A stretch of DNA of 64,000 nt from Bordetella genomosp. 11 (GCF_002261215.1 NZ_NEVS01000004.1:3782001-3846000); one strand, 5' to 3'. Counted from the first letter of the stretch, positions 43,871 to 53,257 are shown. Made by a program: numbers and translations. Notes: generated by a model not told the origin, from the letters alone.

Positions 43871-44872
43871 ATGATGGAACTAACCGTCGATTTTTGCTTC
43901 ACCCCCGAGGACTCCACGCGCCTGCAACGCGCGCTTATGGCGATCGAGGCCAATCCCTACGTGCGCTACAGCGATTTTGAAGCGCACGTCGATGCCGTGA
44001 TCCGCGACGGCCATGTGCCGGCGGCTTTCCTGGACTGCTGCGCCGGGCGGCGCGATGCCGACAGCTACGAAGATCCCTACGTCGTGCTGCGAAATTGCCC
44101 GATAGACCCCGAACTCCCCTACCTGGACTTCGACGACCCTGTGGGCGACAAGCGCGCCCGCAAGACAACCTACGTCGCGGAAGCCTTCCTGCTGCTGTAT
44201 GCCCGGCTGATGGGCCAGGAGCCGATCGGCTACGCCAACGTCAACGATGGCGACATCTTCCAGGACATCCATCCCAAGAAAAGCCTGGCGCAGACGCAGT
44301 CCCAGAAGGCGATCAATCCGATCTACTTCCACAAGGACCTGGCCAATCATTTCGTGCGTCCGGACTGGGTCAACATCCTGGGCCTGCGTGCTTCGCCGCA
44401 AAACCAGATCTATACGTCCTACGTCCGCAACAAGGACCTGCTGGCCGAAGTGGGCGACGAGATCCGCGCCGATCTGCGGCGCGAGGAATTCCATACGCCG
44501 TATGACGACCTGACGATGCACAACAGCAAGGTCAGGCTGGGCGAAGCCGACGTCCATCCGGTGCTGGGCGGCGCCACTCCCACGGATATCCGCTTCTTCG
44601 AGAACCGCACGCGCGGCCTGACCCCGCGTGCCAGCCGCGCCGTCGAAGCGCTGATCGCGGCCTTGCACAAGCTGAAGAAGCGCGTGCAAATCCTGCCGGG
44701 CGATCTGGTGGGCGCCGCCAACAACGATTGCCTGCACAACAAGGACGTCGGCCTCGTGCGCGACCCGGAAGCCCAGCGCAATCGCTGGCTGATGAAGACA
44801 GTCAATGTGCGTTCGCTCGCACAGCACGCGAAATATCTCGCCGACGACCGGCCCCGCATCGTCAATGGTTGA
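43871..44872 (+). CDS. 2-oxoglutarate/Fe(II) oxygenase, VioC/AsnO (clavaminate synthase)-like
   Basis: 333 residues. The facial triad can be placed at H154-K-D156 (NPIYFHKDLANHFVRPDWV) and H289 (AANNDCLHNKDV), with R303 or R305 (QRNRWLMKT) as the 2-oxoglutarate-binding arginine. RPDWVNILGLRAS is the segment typical of VioC, AsnO, KDO-type and clavaminate-synthase-like enzymes. These hydroxylate free L-Arg, L-Asn, L-Lys or related amino acids at beta or gamma carbon. Most use H-x-E; the aspartate here is a variant. GAGG precedes the start (ATGATG). It is 13 bp before the NRPS gene, so it probably makes or tailors the amino acid that is activated there. Confidence 0.82.
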   Translation: MMELTVDFCFTPEDSTRLQRALMAIEANPYVRYSDFEAHVDAVIRDGHVPAAFLDCCAGRRDADSYEDPYVVLRNCPIDPELPYLDFDDPVGDKRARKTTYVAEAFLLLYARLMGQEPIGYANVNDGDIFQDIHPKKSLAQTQSQKAINPIYFHKDLANHFVRPDWVNILGLRASPQNQIYTSYVRNKDLLAEVGDEIRADLRREEFHTPYDDLTMHNSKVRLGEADVHPVLGGATPTDIRFFENRTRGLTPRASRAVEALIAALHKLKKRVQILPGDLVGAANNDCLHNKDVGLVRDPEAQRNRWLMKTVNVRSLAQHAKYLADDRPRIVNG

Positions 44873-44885
44873 AAGGAAGTCCGCC

Positions 44886-47477
44886 ATGCGCACGCCTACT
44901 CCTCTCGATCACTTCGACCTCGTCTCGCGCGCCATGGCGGCGCGCCCCGCCATCCTGCATCGCGATCGCACATGTTCGTACGCTGAACTGCAGCTTGCCG
45001 CCGAACGAGTGGCCGCGCGCCTGCACGCCCACGGGGCCGGGCCGGGCAGCACGGTCGGCATCGCGCTGGACCGCTCCATCGAATGGGTCATCGCGATGCT
45101 GGGCATACTGAAGTGCGGCGCCGCCTACCTGCCGCTGGATCCCGCCTACCCCGAGGAACGGCTTGCGCTGTACATCGCCGATAGCGGAGCGCACCATGTG
45201 ATCTGCGACGGCGCGACCCGCCGCCTTAGTCCGCGCAACGCCCTCCCGATCGACGAACTGGCCGCACCCGGCACCGCGCCGGCGCGGCTCGCCGGCGAGC
45301 CGGTCGACGGTGCATGCCCCGGCTACCTGCTGTATACCTCCGGGTCCACCGGCCGGCCCAAGGGCGTGGTGGTATCCCGCGATGCCCTCGCCTACCAGAT
45401 GAACTGGTTCATCCGCGAATTCGCGTGCAGCGCGCAAGACGTTTTCCTGCACAAGACACCCACCGCTTTCGACGCTTCGGTCTGGGAATATCTTGCGCCG
45501 TTGATGGTCGGCGCCACCATGGTCATCGCCGACAACACGCCCGACGCCATCGCGCAGGCGGCACGCCGCCACGGCGCCACGTTGCTGCAGGCCGTACCGG
45601 CCATGCTGCAGGTCCTGGCCGAGCCGGCGGCGCTGCGCGACCTGGCCAGCCTGCGGCTGCTTTTCAGCGGCGGCGAGCCCTTGCCGCGCCAGTTGGTGAC
45701 GCGAATCCAGGCGCACCTGCCCATCCCGGTCGTCAACCTGTACGGGCCCACGGAAGCCACCGTGCAATGCGCCTACCATGCGTGCAGGCCGGGCGACACC
45801 GATATGCGCGATCCGGTCCCACTGGGACGACCGTTGCCGGGCACCTCGTTCCATATCGACGCCGACGCGGCGGACGGATCGGGAGAACTCATCATCGATG
45901 GTCCCGGCGTCGCCAGCGGCTACCACGGCCAGCCTGAACTGACGGCGGCCCGCTTCGGCATCTCGCCGACCGGAGGGCGCACGTATCGATCGGGTGATAG
46001 GGTCATGCGCGATCCGCTCGGCGATTATGTGTTCCTCGGGCGCACGGACAACCAGGTAAAACTGCGCGGGCTGCGCGTGGAGCCGGAGGAAATCGAACAT
46101 GCGCTGCTGCGGTCCATCCCGGCGCTGCGGGCGGCCGTTGCCATCGTCAACGACGCGCAGCAGATCGAGGTCTTCCTGGACATCCCGGCGGCGGACTGGA
46201 ACGAGGCGGCCGCCCGCGCCGCCATGGCGGCGGCCCTGCCCGCTTTCATGCAGCCGCTCCTGTATACGCGGCTGGATTCCTTGCCCGCGCTTCCGAACGG
46301 CAAACGCGATCGCGCCGCCGTGCGCCTGCTGAGCGCCTCGCGGTCGATGCGGCCGGTACCCGCCGCGACCTCGCTCGAACCTGCCGCCGGCGGTAGCGCG
46401 CAGGCCACGCAGTCCCCGTCCGTCCCGGACGACGTGGCGGCGCGCGTGCGGGCCGCCTGGGCCGGGCTGCTGCCTTTGGACCGCGGCGACGACAGTCATT
46501 TCTTCCGCGCCGGTGGCCATTCGTTGCTGGCGATGCAGTTGATCGCCACGCTGAACCGCGACTTCGATTTGAAACTCTCCGCCGGCGCCCTGTTCGCGCA
46601 ACCCACGCTGGGGGCCTTGACGAGGATGGTCGAAGCCGCCGTCCTGGATACGGGCACGCGCCCCTTGCCCGCCAGCGTCGCCAGGCTCGGGGGGCCAGCC
46701 GGCGCGCAGCGGGTATGGTTCGTACACCCGGCCGGCGGCGGTATCTGGTGCTACCGGGACATCGCGCAATCCGCCAACGCGATGGAATCCTACGGCATTG
46801 CCTGCGAACCGCTGGACGATGCCGGCGCCTATGAAACGGACATGCGGCGCATGGCCCGACGCTATGCGCAAGAGGTGCTGGCGCAGCAGCCGGATGGGCC
46901 CGTCGTTCTGTGCGGCTACAGTTTCGGCGGCAACGTCGCCTACGAAATGGCCGTCCACCTGCAGTCGCTGGGTATCGAGCCCGCCTTGCTGGTCCTGCTG
47001 GACACCTACATCAGCCGCCCCACCGGCGCCGATACGCTGGACTTCATCGCCAGCTATGCGCGCAAGCTCGTCAACGGCGGCCCGCAGGCGCCTTCCCGCG
47101 GCGAGCTCGGCGCCATGCCCGTGGGCAGGCGCAATCTGCTGCTGCTGGACATGGGCATCCACGGCGGCCATTTGCCGGCGGGCGCCACGCTGCGCGATGT
47201 CGAGCAGGGACTGGCGATGTGGATCGCCAATAACCAGGCGGCCGAAACGCACGAGCCCACGGAAATCTTCGAAGGCCCGTCGCTGTTCATCCGATGTACG
47301 GGAAATACCCGCGACAGCCTGCAAGGGTGGCCCTCGCTGTTGAAGTGGCTGCACGTTCAGGACGTCGCGGCGGATCACTACACCGTGTACCAGACACCGA
47401 CCGCAGCGGCAGTGGCCGCCTTGATCGAGGCGGCGATTCAGCGTTCGATGCAGAGGAAGGTTCATGCCATGGCGTAG
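44886..47477 (+). CDS. Single-module nonribosomal peptide synthetase-like enzyme (A-PCP-TE)
   Basis: 863 residues. Adenylation domain, about 10-500: LLYTSGSTGRPKGVV (A3), FDASVWEYLAPLM (A4), NLYGPTEATVQCAY (A5), YRSGDR (A7), FLGRTDNQVKLRGLRVE (A8) and LPNGKRDR (A10 lysine). Carrier domain with phosphopantetheine serine S546 (FFRAGGHSLLAMQL). Type I thioesterase with S679 (LCGYSFGGNVAYEMA) and late histidine ADHYTVY. There is no condensation domain. By eye alignment to PheA the pocket code is DAWQLSLVQK, closest to polar Ser/Gln-type codes. AGGAAG precedes the ATG. The product is presumably one loaded amino acid released or self-condensed by the TE. Confidence 0.9.
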   Translation: MRTPTPLDHFDLVSRAMAARPAILHRDRTCSYAELQLAAERVAARLHAHGAGPGSTVGIALDRSIEWVIAMLGILKCGAAYLPLDPAYPEERLALYIADSGAHHVICDGATRRLSPRNALPIDELAAPGTAPARLAGEPVDGACPGYLLYTSGSTGRPKGVVVSRDALAYQMNWFIREFACSAQDVFLHKTPTAFDASVWEYLAPLMVGATMVIADNTPDAIAQAARRHGATLLQAVPAMLQVLAEPAALRDLASLRLLFSGGEPLPRQLVTRIQAHLPIPVVNLYGPTEATVQCAYHACRPGDTDMRDPVPLGRPLPGTSFHIDADAADGSGELIIDGPGVASGYHGQPELTAARFGISPTGGRTYRSGDRVMRDPLGDYVFLGRTDNQVKLRGLRVEPEEIEHALLRSIPALRAAVAIVNDAQQIEVFLDIPAADWNEAAARAAMAAALPAFMQPLLYTRLDSLPALPNGKRDRAAVRLLSASRSMRPVPAATSLEPAAGGSAQATQSPSVPDDVAARVRAAWAGLLPLDRGDDSHFFRAGGHSLLAMQLIATLNRDFDLKLSAGALFAQPTLGALTRMVEAAVLDTGTRPLPASVARLGGPAGAQRVWFVHPAGGGIWCYRDIAQSANAMESYGIACEPLDDAGAYETDMRRMARRYAQEVLAQQPDGPVVLCGYSFGGNVAYEMAVHLQSLGIEPALLVLLDTYISRPTGADTLDFIASYARKLVNGGPQAPSRGELGAMPVGRRNLLLLDMGIHGGHLPAGATLRDVEQGLAMWIANNQAAETHEPTEIFEGPSLFIRCTGNTRDSLQGWPSLLKWLHVQDVAADHYTVYQTPTAAAVAALIEAAIQRSMQRKVHAMA

Positions 47478-48663
47478 CGGGACCGCCGTGGCGCCCCCAC
47501 GCCATCTGTCTCTGCTGGTCGCACTGACGTCCGTGTGCGGCTTCGTCGCCACGGACATCTTCCTGCCCGCCGTTCCCGCCCTGTCGCGGGTCTACGAACG
47601 CAGCGCCACGGACATCCAGGCAATGTTCAGCGTGTTCCTGTACGCCATGGCCGCCGGCCAACTGGTCCACGGCCCGCTGTCGGACGCGATCGGCCGGCGC
47701 GTCCCGCTGCTGGCGTCGCTGGCCGCGTATGCCATCGCGTCGCTGGCGATTCCCTATACCGACGACTTCGACACCGTGCTGGCCTGGCGGGCCCTGCAGG
47801 CCGCCGGCGCCTGCGGCGCCATCGTGGTCGGCCGCGCCATCGCGGCGGATTTCCTCCAAGGCGACAGCCTGCGCAATTTCTTCCTGGGCGTTTCCATCGC
47901 GGTGGGCATGTCGCCCGCGCTGGCGCCCGTGCTGGGCCAGCTGCTGTATGCGTCGCTGGGCTGGCAGTCATGCTTTCTGTTCACCGCGGCATTCGGGGCG
48001 GGACTGGCGCTCCTGGCGCACGCGACGCTACCCGAAAGCCCGCCGCGGCCGGCGGCATCCGGCGGCTGGGCACGGCGCACGCTCGAAGGCTATCTCGGCC
48101 TGCTGCGGGCTCCGGCCTTTCGCTTGAATACCGCCATCATCGCGGTATCGCAGGCTGCCTATTTCGCGTACTTGTCGGAGTCGGCCTTCCTGTTGCTGGC
48201 GCAGGGCGTGCCGGCAAGCGGGCTGGGCTACGCCTACATCAGCCTGTCCATCGCGTATGTCGTCGGCAATACCGTCGCGCGGGCATACGCCTCGCGTGTC
48301 GGCAGCGCGGCGCTCTACCGTTACGGCTGCTGCCTGTTCCTGGGAGCAGGGCTGGCGCTGGGCGCGGGGCTGGCCTTGCTGCCGGCGTCCACCGCCCTGT
48401 TGCTGGCCGGCATATCCGCACTGACCTTCGCCAATGGTTTCCTGCTGCCGCTGGGCACGGCCGCCGCCGTCGGGGCCGTGCCGGGGCATGCGGCCAGCGC
48501 GTCCGGCCTGGCGGGCTTCCTGCAGCTTTCCTGCGCGGCGCTGGCCGCCCAGGCGATCGGTCCGCTGACCGGGCATCGGCCCGCCGCGTTCGGCTACGTC
48601 ATGCTGGGTTTCGGCGTGGCCAATTTCGCGCTTTATCTCGCGCTTCGCAAACGCCTTGCTTGA
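47464..48663 (+). CDS. Bcr/CflA-family MFS drug efflux transporter
   Basis: 399-residue, 12-helix exporter. It starts 14 bases inside the NRPS gene, with AGGAAGG upstream of the ATG, so expression is coupled. Bcr/CflA features: ATDIFLPAVPALSRVYERS, AAGQLVHGPLSDAIGRRVPL (A-motif) and LAWRALQAAGACGAIVVGRA (C-motif region). The family exports antibiotics and small peptides such as bicyclomycin. In this operon it is the natural candidate to export the NRPS product and give self-resistance. Confidence 0.93.
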   Translation: MPWRSGTAVAPPRHLSLLVALTSVCGFVATDIFLPAVPALSRVYERSATDIQAMFSVFLYAMAAGQLVHGPLSDAIGRRVPLLASLAAYAIASLAIPYTDDFDTVLAWRALQAAGACGAIVVGRAIAADFLQGDSLRNFFLGVSIAVGMSPALAPVLGQLLYASLGWQSCFLFTAAFGAGLALLAHATLPESPPRPAASGGWARRTLEGYLGLLRAPAFRLNTAIIAVSQAAYFAYLSESAFLLLAQGVPASGLGYAYISLSIAYVVGNTVARAYASRVGSAALYRYGCCLFLGAGLALGAGLALLPASTALLLAGISALTFANGFLLPLGTAAAVGAVPGHAASASGLAGFLQLSCAALAAQAIGPLTGHRPAAFGYVMLGFGVANFALYLALRKRLA

Positions 48664-48675
48664 AGGAAAAACATC

Positions 48676-50142
48676 GTGCTATTGCCGTTCCGTTCCGCAT
48701 CGCTGCCCGCGGATGTCGCCGACTTCACGCTTACCCAGGCGGTCGCCGCCCTGCGCCGCCGCACCATACGCACCCACGACCTGATCGATGCGGCACGCCG
48801 GCGCCACGCGCAATGCCAGGGCTTCGGCGCGTTCATTGCCTCCGCGTACGACGACGTGCTGGAACAGGCGGGCGCCGGCGCGGCGGCCGGCACGCTGGCG
48901 CCCGTATCGTTGCAGGGCCTGCCCATCGCGGTGAAGGACAATGTCCATGTGGCGGGCTTCGCCAATACCGCGGGCACGCCGGGGCTGAAACACTTCCGGC
49001 CCACGCGCGATGCGGCGGTGATTCATCGTTTGCGCCAGGCAGGCGCGCTGTTCGTCGGCAAAACGAATATGCATGAACTCTCCTTGGGCGTCACCTCGCA
49101 CAACGCGCACTTCGGCGATGTACGCAATGCGCGCGATCCGTCGCGGCTGGCCGGTGGTTCCAGCGGCGGCAGCGCGGTCGCGGTGGCGCTGGGGCTGGCC
49201 TACGCGGCCATCGGCACCGATACGGCGGGATCGATCCGCATTCCCGCGGCCTTGAACGGCATCGTGGGACTGCGCCCCACCGTCGGGCGATATCCCGGTG
49301 AGGGCGTGACGCCCGTCAGTCCCACGCGCGACACGGCGGGCCCGATGGCGCGCACCGTGGCGGACGTGGCCTTGCTGGATCAGGTCATCACCGGTTCCCA
49401 GCGTCCCGTCGTGGCGGCCAGGCCGGAACGCATACGCCTGGGGGTGGTCCCGGGCTTCTACTTCGAAGGACTCGACACGGAAGTCCGGCAGTTGGTGCAT
49501 GCCGCGCTGCGGCGACTGGACGAAAGCGGCGTGCAGCTGATCGAACTGCGCATGCCGGGGCTGGGTGCGCTCAGCGAGGCCACCGGCACGGCCATCGGCT
49601 TCGCGGAGTTCTGGCCGGCCATGGAGCGCTACCTGCGCATCCACGAAACGGGCGTGACCATGCCCCAACTGACGCGCGCTGCCGCCGGCGACGATGTCCG
49701 CGCCCTGATTGACGACTTCATCGGCCCGCGATCGCCGCACCGGGTGTCCGCCGGCCTGTACGAAGCCGCCATCCGCACGCACAGGCCCGCGCTGCGCCGC
49801 ATGTTCCTGGAGCAGTTCTGCCAGCACAAGCTGGACGGCATCCTGCTGCCCACCACCATCACGGTGGCGGGCCGGTTGGCGTCGGCCCATGGCATTGTCG
49901 CGTTGAACGACCAGCCGGTATCCGCCAACTACGCCTACCTGCGCAATACGCTGCCCGCCAGCAATGCCGGTCTGCCGGGCCTGGCCATGCCGGCGGGATA
50001 TACGGCGCAGGGCCAGGCGGTCGGGATCGAAATCGACGGCCCTCCGCATGCCGACCGCCAGTTGCTCGCCATCGGGTTGACCATCGAGGCGATTCTTTCG
50101 GTACCGGCGCGTAGCGCTTCGCGGGCGCACGCCATGCCCTGA
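48676..50142 (+). CDS. Amidase-signature enzyme at the end of the NRPS-type operon
   Basis: 488 residues from a GTG start preceded by AAGGAAAA. The triad is K87 (LPIAVKDNVHVAG), S162 (LAGGSSGGSAVA) and S186 (GTDTAGSIRIPAA); GTDTAGS replaces the common GSDTGGS. The overall pattern is close to indoleacetamide-hydrolase-type enzymes. It follows the exporter by 12 bp and so belongs to the biosynthetic operon, where it could hydrolyse an amide side chain (for example of Asn/Gln) in the substrate or product, or unmask a prodrug. That role is inference. It is the fifth amidase-signature gene in the window. Confidence 0.9.
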   Translation: MLLPFRSASLPADVADFTLTQAVAALRRRTIRTHDLIDAARRRHAQCQGFGAFIASAYDDVLEQAGAGAAAGTLAPVSLQGLPIAVKDNVHVAGFANTAGTPGLKHFRPTRDAAVIHRLRQAGALFVGKTNMHELSLGVTSHNAHFGDVRNARDPSRLAGGSSGGSAVAVALGLAYAAIGTDTAGSIRIPAALNGIVGLRPTVGRYPGEGVTPVSPTRDTAGPMARTVADVALLDQVITGSQRPVVAARPERIRLGVVPGFYFEGLDTEVRQLVHAALRRLDESGVQLIELRMPGLGALSEATGTAIGFAEFWPAMERYLRIHETGVTMPQLTRAAAGDDVRALIDDFIGPRSPHRVSAGLYEAAIRTHRPALRRMFLEQFCQHKLDGILLPTTITVAGRLASAHGIVALNDQPVSANYAYLRNTLPASNAGLPGLAMPAGYTAQGQAVGIEIDGPPHADRQLLAIGLTIEAILSVPARSASRAHAMP

Positions 50143-50236
50143 CACCGCGGTCGCCGGCTGGCGCAGGGCAAGCTCCGGCTGCCAGGATCCCGGCGGCGGT
50201 GGCATGATAGGCGGGTCTCCGTCACAGGATGAAAAG

Positions 50237-51415
50237 ATGACGCCCGCCGAACACTCCCGCTATGACGTTGCCATCATCGGTGGTGGCATCGTCGGTTCCA
50301 GTACCGCCTATTTCCTCAAGCAGGCCGCTCCCGGCCTCTCCGTCTGCGTGATCGAGCCCGACCCGACCTACGAGTTCGCGTCGGCACTCAGGGCCTCCGG
50401 GGGCTGCCGCGTGCAGTTCACCTGCCCGGAAAACATCGCCATGTCGCTTTTCAGCATCGACTTCATCAAGTCGTTCGAACGCACCATGGCCACCGCCACG
50501 CAGCCGGCGAACGTCGATTGGGTCCAGGGTGGGTACCTGTTCATCGTCCCGCCCGGGCATGCCGCCGCGCTGGAACGCAATGTCAGGCGCCAGCAGGCGC
50601 ACGGTTGCACGGTGGACCTGCTGACACCAACCGAACTGAAGCGGCGCTATCCCTCCATGAACGTCGACGATCTCGGCGTCGGCGCGCTCACCCCCCTGGA
50701 TGGCTGGTGCGATCCCCATGGCCTGCTGTGGGGATTCCGCCGCAAGGCGGCGGAGCTGGGTGTCCAGTACATTCAGGACCGCGTCATCGGCGCCGATGCC
50801 GACCGCGTCAAGGCCACATCCCTACGCCTGCAAAGCGGCGCGGTCCTGCGGGCGGACACCTTCGTCAATGCCGCCGGAGCCTGGAGCGGGGACGTCGCCC
50901 GCTTCTTCGGCATGGACCTTCCGATTTCGCCCTTGCGGCGCTTCGAACACTATTTCACCGCGGGCAGTCCCGTCGAACCGCTACCCTATGTCAAGGATGT
51001 CGCCCGGCTGGCATTCCGTTCGGAAGGCAAGGGATTCTCCGGGGGACTCGTGGCCGGCGACGCGGCGCGCGGCTACAACTTCGACGTCGATCACGATTAT
51101 TTCGAATCCGTCGTCTGGCCCGCGGTCGCCCACCGCTTCCCGCCCTTCGAAGCCGCCAGGTGCCATCGCACGTGGTCGGGTCTTTACGAACAGAACGAAT
51201 TCGACGGCAATCCGGTCATCGGACGCTGGAGCCGCATGCCCAACCTGCTGACCGTCGCCGGCTTCTCCGGGCACGGCATGATGCACGCGCCGGCTGCCGG
51301 CCGCGGTATCGCGGAACTGGTCGTCCACGGGCGCTTCCTGGCCATCGATCTCTCCCGCCTGGGATACGAACGCATCGAGGCCAACCAGCCGTATGCCGAG
51401 GAAGGGATACTGTAG
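50237..51415 (+). CDS. FAD-dependent oxidoreductase (DAO, glycine/D-amino-acid oxidase-like)
   Basis: 392 residues. The Rossmann motif YDVAIIGGGIVGSSTAYFLK lies at the N-terminus, with the acidic end VCVIEPDP. AGAWSGDVARFFGMDLP and LLTVAGFSGHGMMHAPAAGR are the usual DAO-family segments near the flavin. Members oxidise secondary or D-amino acids such as sarcosine or glycine. The ATG at 50237 is chosen for AGGA upstream. A gap of 94 bp separates it from the amidase, so it may be a separate transcript, although an amino-acid oxidase beside an amino-acid-activating operon is suggestive. Confidence 0.9.
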   Translation: MTPAEHSRYDVAIIGGGIVGSSTAYFLKQAAPGLSVCVIEPDPTYEFASALRASGGCRVQFTCPENIAMSLFSIDFIKSFERTMATATQPANVDWVQGGYLFIVPPGHAAALERNVRRQQAHGCTVDLLTPTELKRRYPSMNVDDLGVGALTPLDGWCDPHGLLWGFRRKAAELGVQYIQDRVIGADADRVKATSLRLQSGAVLRADTFVNAAGAWSGDVARFFGMDLPISPLRRFEHYFTAGSPVEPLPYVKDVARLAFRSEGKGFSGGLVAGDAARGYNFDVDHDYFESVVWPAVAHRFPPFEAARCHRTWSGLYEQNEFDGNPVIGRWSRMPNLLTVAGFSGHGMMHAPAAGRGIAELVVHGRFLAIDLSRLGYERIEANQPYAEEGIL

Positions 51416-51519
51416 GCCCCGGTACTGCCGGACACCGGGGCGGCAATCCCCGCGCATCGGGGTGTAGCAATAAGAAGGGACTTCGCTAGAATGAAGCCCG
51501 ATCAAAAAGGAGACTCCCC

Positions 51520-53190
51520 ATGAGGCAACGCTATGCCCCGACCTGTCTTGCCATCGCGCTTGCCTGCTGCAGCGCGATAGCCGCCGCCCAGGGCACACCG
51601 GCCACCGCCACCGCGCCGGCCGGCGCGGCGCCTTCCCCTCAGCCTGGCGCTTCCGCGTCGCCCCAAGCCGGCGCGCCGGCGCAACCGGCCACCACCGCCC
51701 AAGGCAGCGCGCCGGCACAGCCGGCCGCCAGCGGGAAACTGACCAAGGCCCCCGGGCGCGACGAGTTCTTCTGGCTGGGCGAAATCAACAAGGCGACCGC
51801 CGTCATCAACACCGACGAAGGCCTGCTGGACAAATCCATGGCACCGCGCCTGGCGGCCGCCGTCGCCAAGGTCATCCAGGACGGCAACCAGCCCGGCGGC
51901 AAGCGTCCTTCCACCGTCATTACGTTCGAACCCTTGCTGATCAAGGCCGGCGGCCTGGATGTGACGCTGTTGCACGCGGGACGCTCCAGCCAGGACATGC
52001 ACGCCACCTATCGCGCGGCCATCCTGCGCGACAAACTGCTGGAACTCGCCGAACAGCTGAACGCGACATCGACCACGCTGGTGAACCTGGCCTCCAGGCA
52101 CGTCGATACCATCGTTCCCAACTATACGAACGGCGTGGCCGCACAGCCCAACAGCTATGGCCACTACCTGCTGGGCTACGCCGCTGCCCTGGATCGCGAT
52201 GCGCAACGCATCCGCGAAACCTACGCCCGCGTGGACCGCTCGCCGATGGGCACCACGGTATTGAACGGCACCAGCTGGCCGCTGGACCGCAAGCGCATGG
52301 CGGACTACCTGGGCTTCGCCAAACTGGTGGATAACGCCTATGACGCTTCGCAGATTTCCTCCATGGACGAGCCGGTGGAAGTGTCCTCCATCGTGACCAG
52401 CATCGCGCTGCACACGGGCAACTTCATCGAAGACATCATGACGCAGTACGCGCAATCGCGGCCGTGGATCCTGCTGCAGGAAGGCGGCGGCAATACCTAC
52501 GTGTCCAGCGCCATGCCGCAAAAGCGCAATCCCGGCCTGCTGAACTCGACGCGCAGCGACGCATCGACGGCCATCACGCTGGCCATGGGCCCCATCATCC
52601 AGACCCACAACATCACGCCGGGCATGCCGGACCCCAAGGACGTGGCGCAGAACTCCGCCATGGTGGACAGTGCCATCAAGGTCCTGAAGAAATGGGATCG
52701 CGTGATGAAAGCGCTGGTCATCAACCCGGACCGCGCGCTGGAAGAGCTGAACAGCGACTGGACGGCTTCGCAGGAGCTGGCCGATCTGTTGATGCGCAAG
52801 TACAAGCTGCCTTTCCGCGAAGGCCACCATTTCGCATCCGAAGTGGTGGAGTATGCCCGGCAGAAAGATATCAAGCCGCTGGACTTTCCGTACGCGGACG
52901 CCAAGCGTATCTACGCCGACGTCGTGAAGGGCAGCAAGTATCCGCAGGAGCTTCCCATGAGCGAGGCGGAGTTCCGTTCATCGCTGGATCCCGTCGCCAT
53001 CGTCAGGAATCGCGCGACGTCGGGCGGACCGCAACCGGCGGAAATGGAGCGCATGCTTAAGGAAGCGCATGAACGGCTGTCCGCCCAGGCCGACTGGATC
53101 AAGGAACACCGTGCGCATATCGATGATGCGCTGGGCCGCCTGGACAAGGATTTCGCGCAATTGGTCGCGACTTCCGCGCCGGCGAAATAG
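51520..53190 (+). CDS. Secreted argininosuccinate-lyase/fumarase-superfamily protein
   Basis: 556 residues. A Sec signal (LAIALACCSAIAAA, then Q) is followed by about 48 Ala/Pro/Gln/Ser-rich residues and a lyase domain from about 75. Superfamily landmarks: GRSSQDMHATYRAAILRD, VLNGTSWPLDRKRMADYLG, and the signature YVSSAMPQKRNPG (S329/S330). The region that in argininosuccinate lyase reads GYTHLQxAQP is NYTNGVAAQP here, so the catalytic histidine is replaced by N204. A periplasmic location is odd for this family. It may be a lyase with altered chemistry or a binding protein. AGGAG precedes the ATG. Confidence 0.85.
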   Translation: MRQRYAPTCLAIALACCSAIAAAQGTPATATAPAGAAPSPQPGASASPQAGAPAQPATTAQGSAPAQPAASGKLTKAPGRDEFFWLGEINKATAVINTDEGLLDKSMAPRLAAAVAKVIQDGNQPGGKRPSTVITFEPLLIKAGGLDVTLLHAGRSSQDMHATYRAAILRDKLLELAEQLNATSTTLVNLASRHVDTIVPNYTNGVAAQPNSYGHYLLGYAAALDRDAQRIRETYARVDRSPMGTTVLNGTSWPLDRKRMADYLGFAKLVDNAYDASQISSMDEPVEVSSIVTSIALHTGNFIEDIMTQYAQSRPWILLQEGGGNTYVSSAMPQKRNPGLLNSTRSDASTAITLAMGPIIQTHNITPGMPDPKDVAQNSAMVDSAIKVLKKWDRVMKALVINPDRALEELNSDWTASQELADLLMRKYKLPFREGHHFASEVVEYARQKDIKPLDFPYADAKRIYADVVKGSKYPQELPMSEAEFRSSLDPVAIVRNRATSGGPQPAEMERMLKEAHERLSAQADWIKEHRAHIDDALGRLDKDFAQLVATSAPAK

Positions 53191-53257
53191 GCGGCGGCAT
53201 CGGCCGGGACGCGGTTGCGCGGGATGAAACGCGCAATCGCGGCACCCGGGGACGCGC

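Noticed and set aside
44862..47558. 898-codon minus-strand open frame across the NRPS gene
   Set aside because: The plus strand shows all adenylation, carrier and thioesterase motifs; the minus frame is low-complexity Arg/Gly/His-rich.
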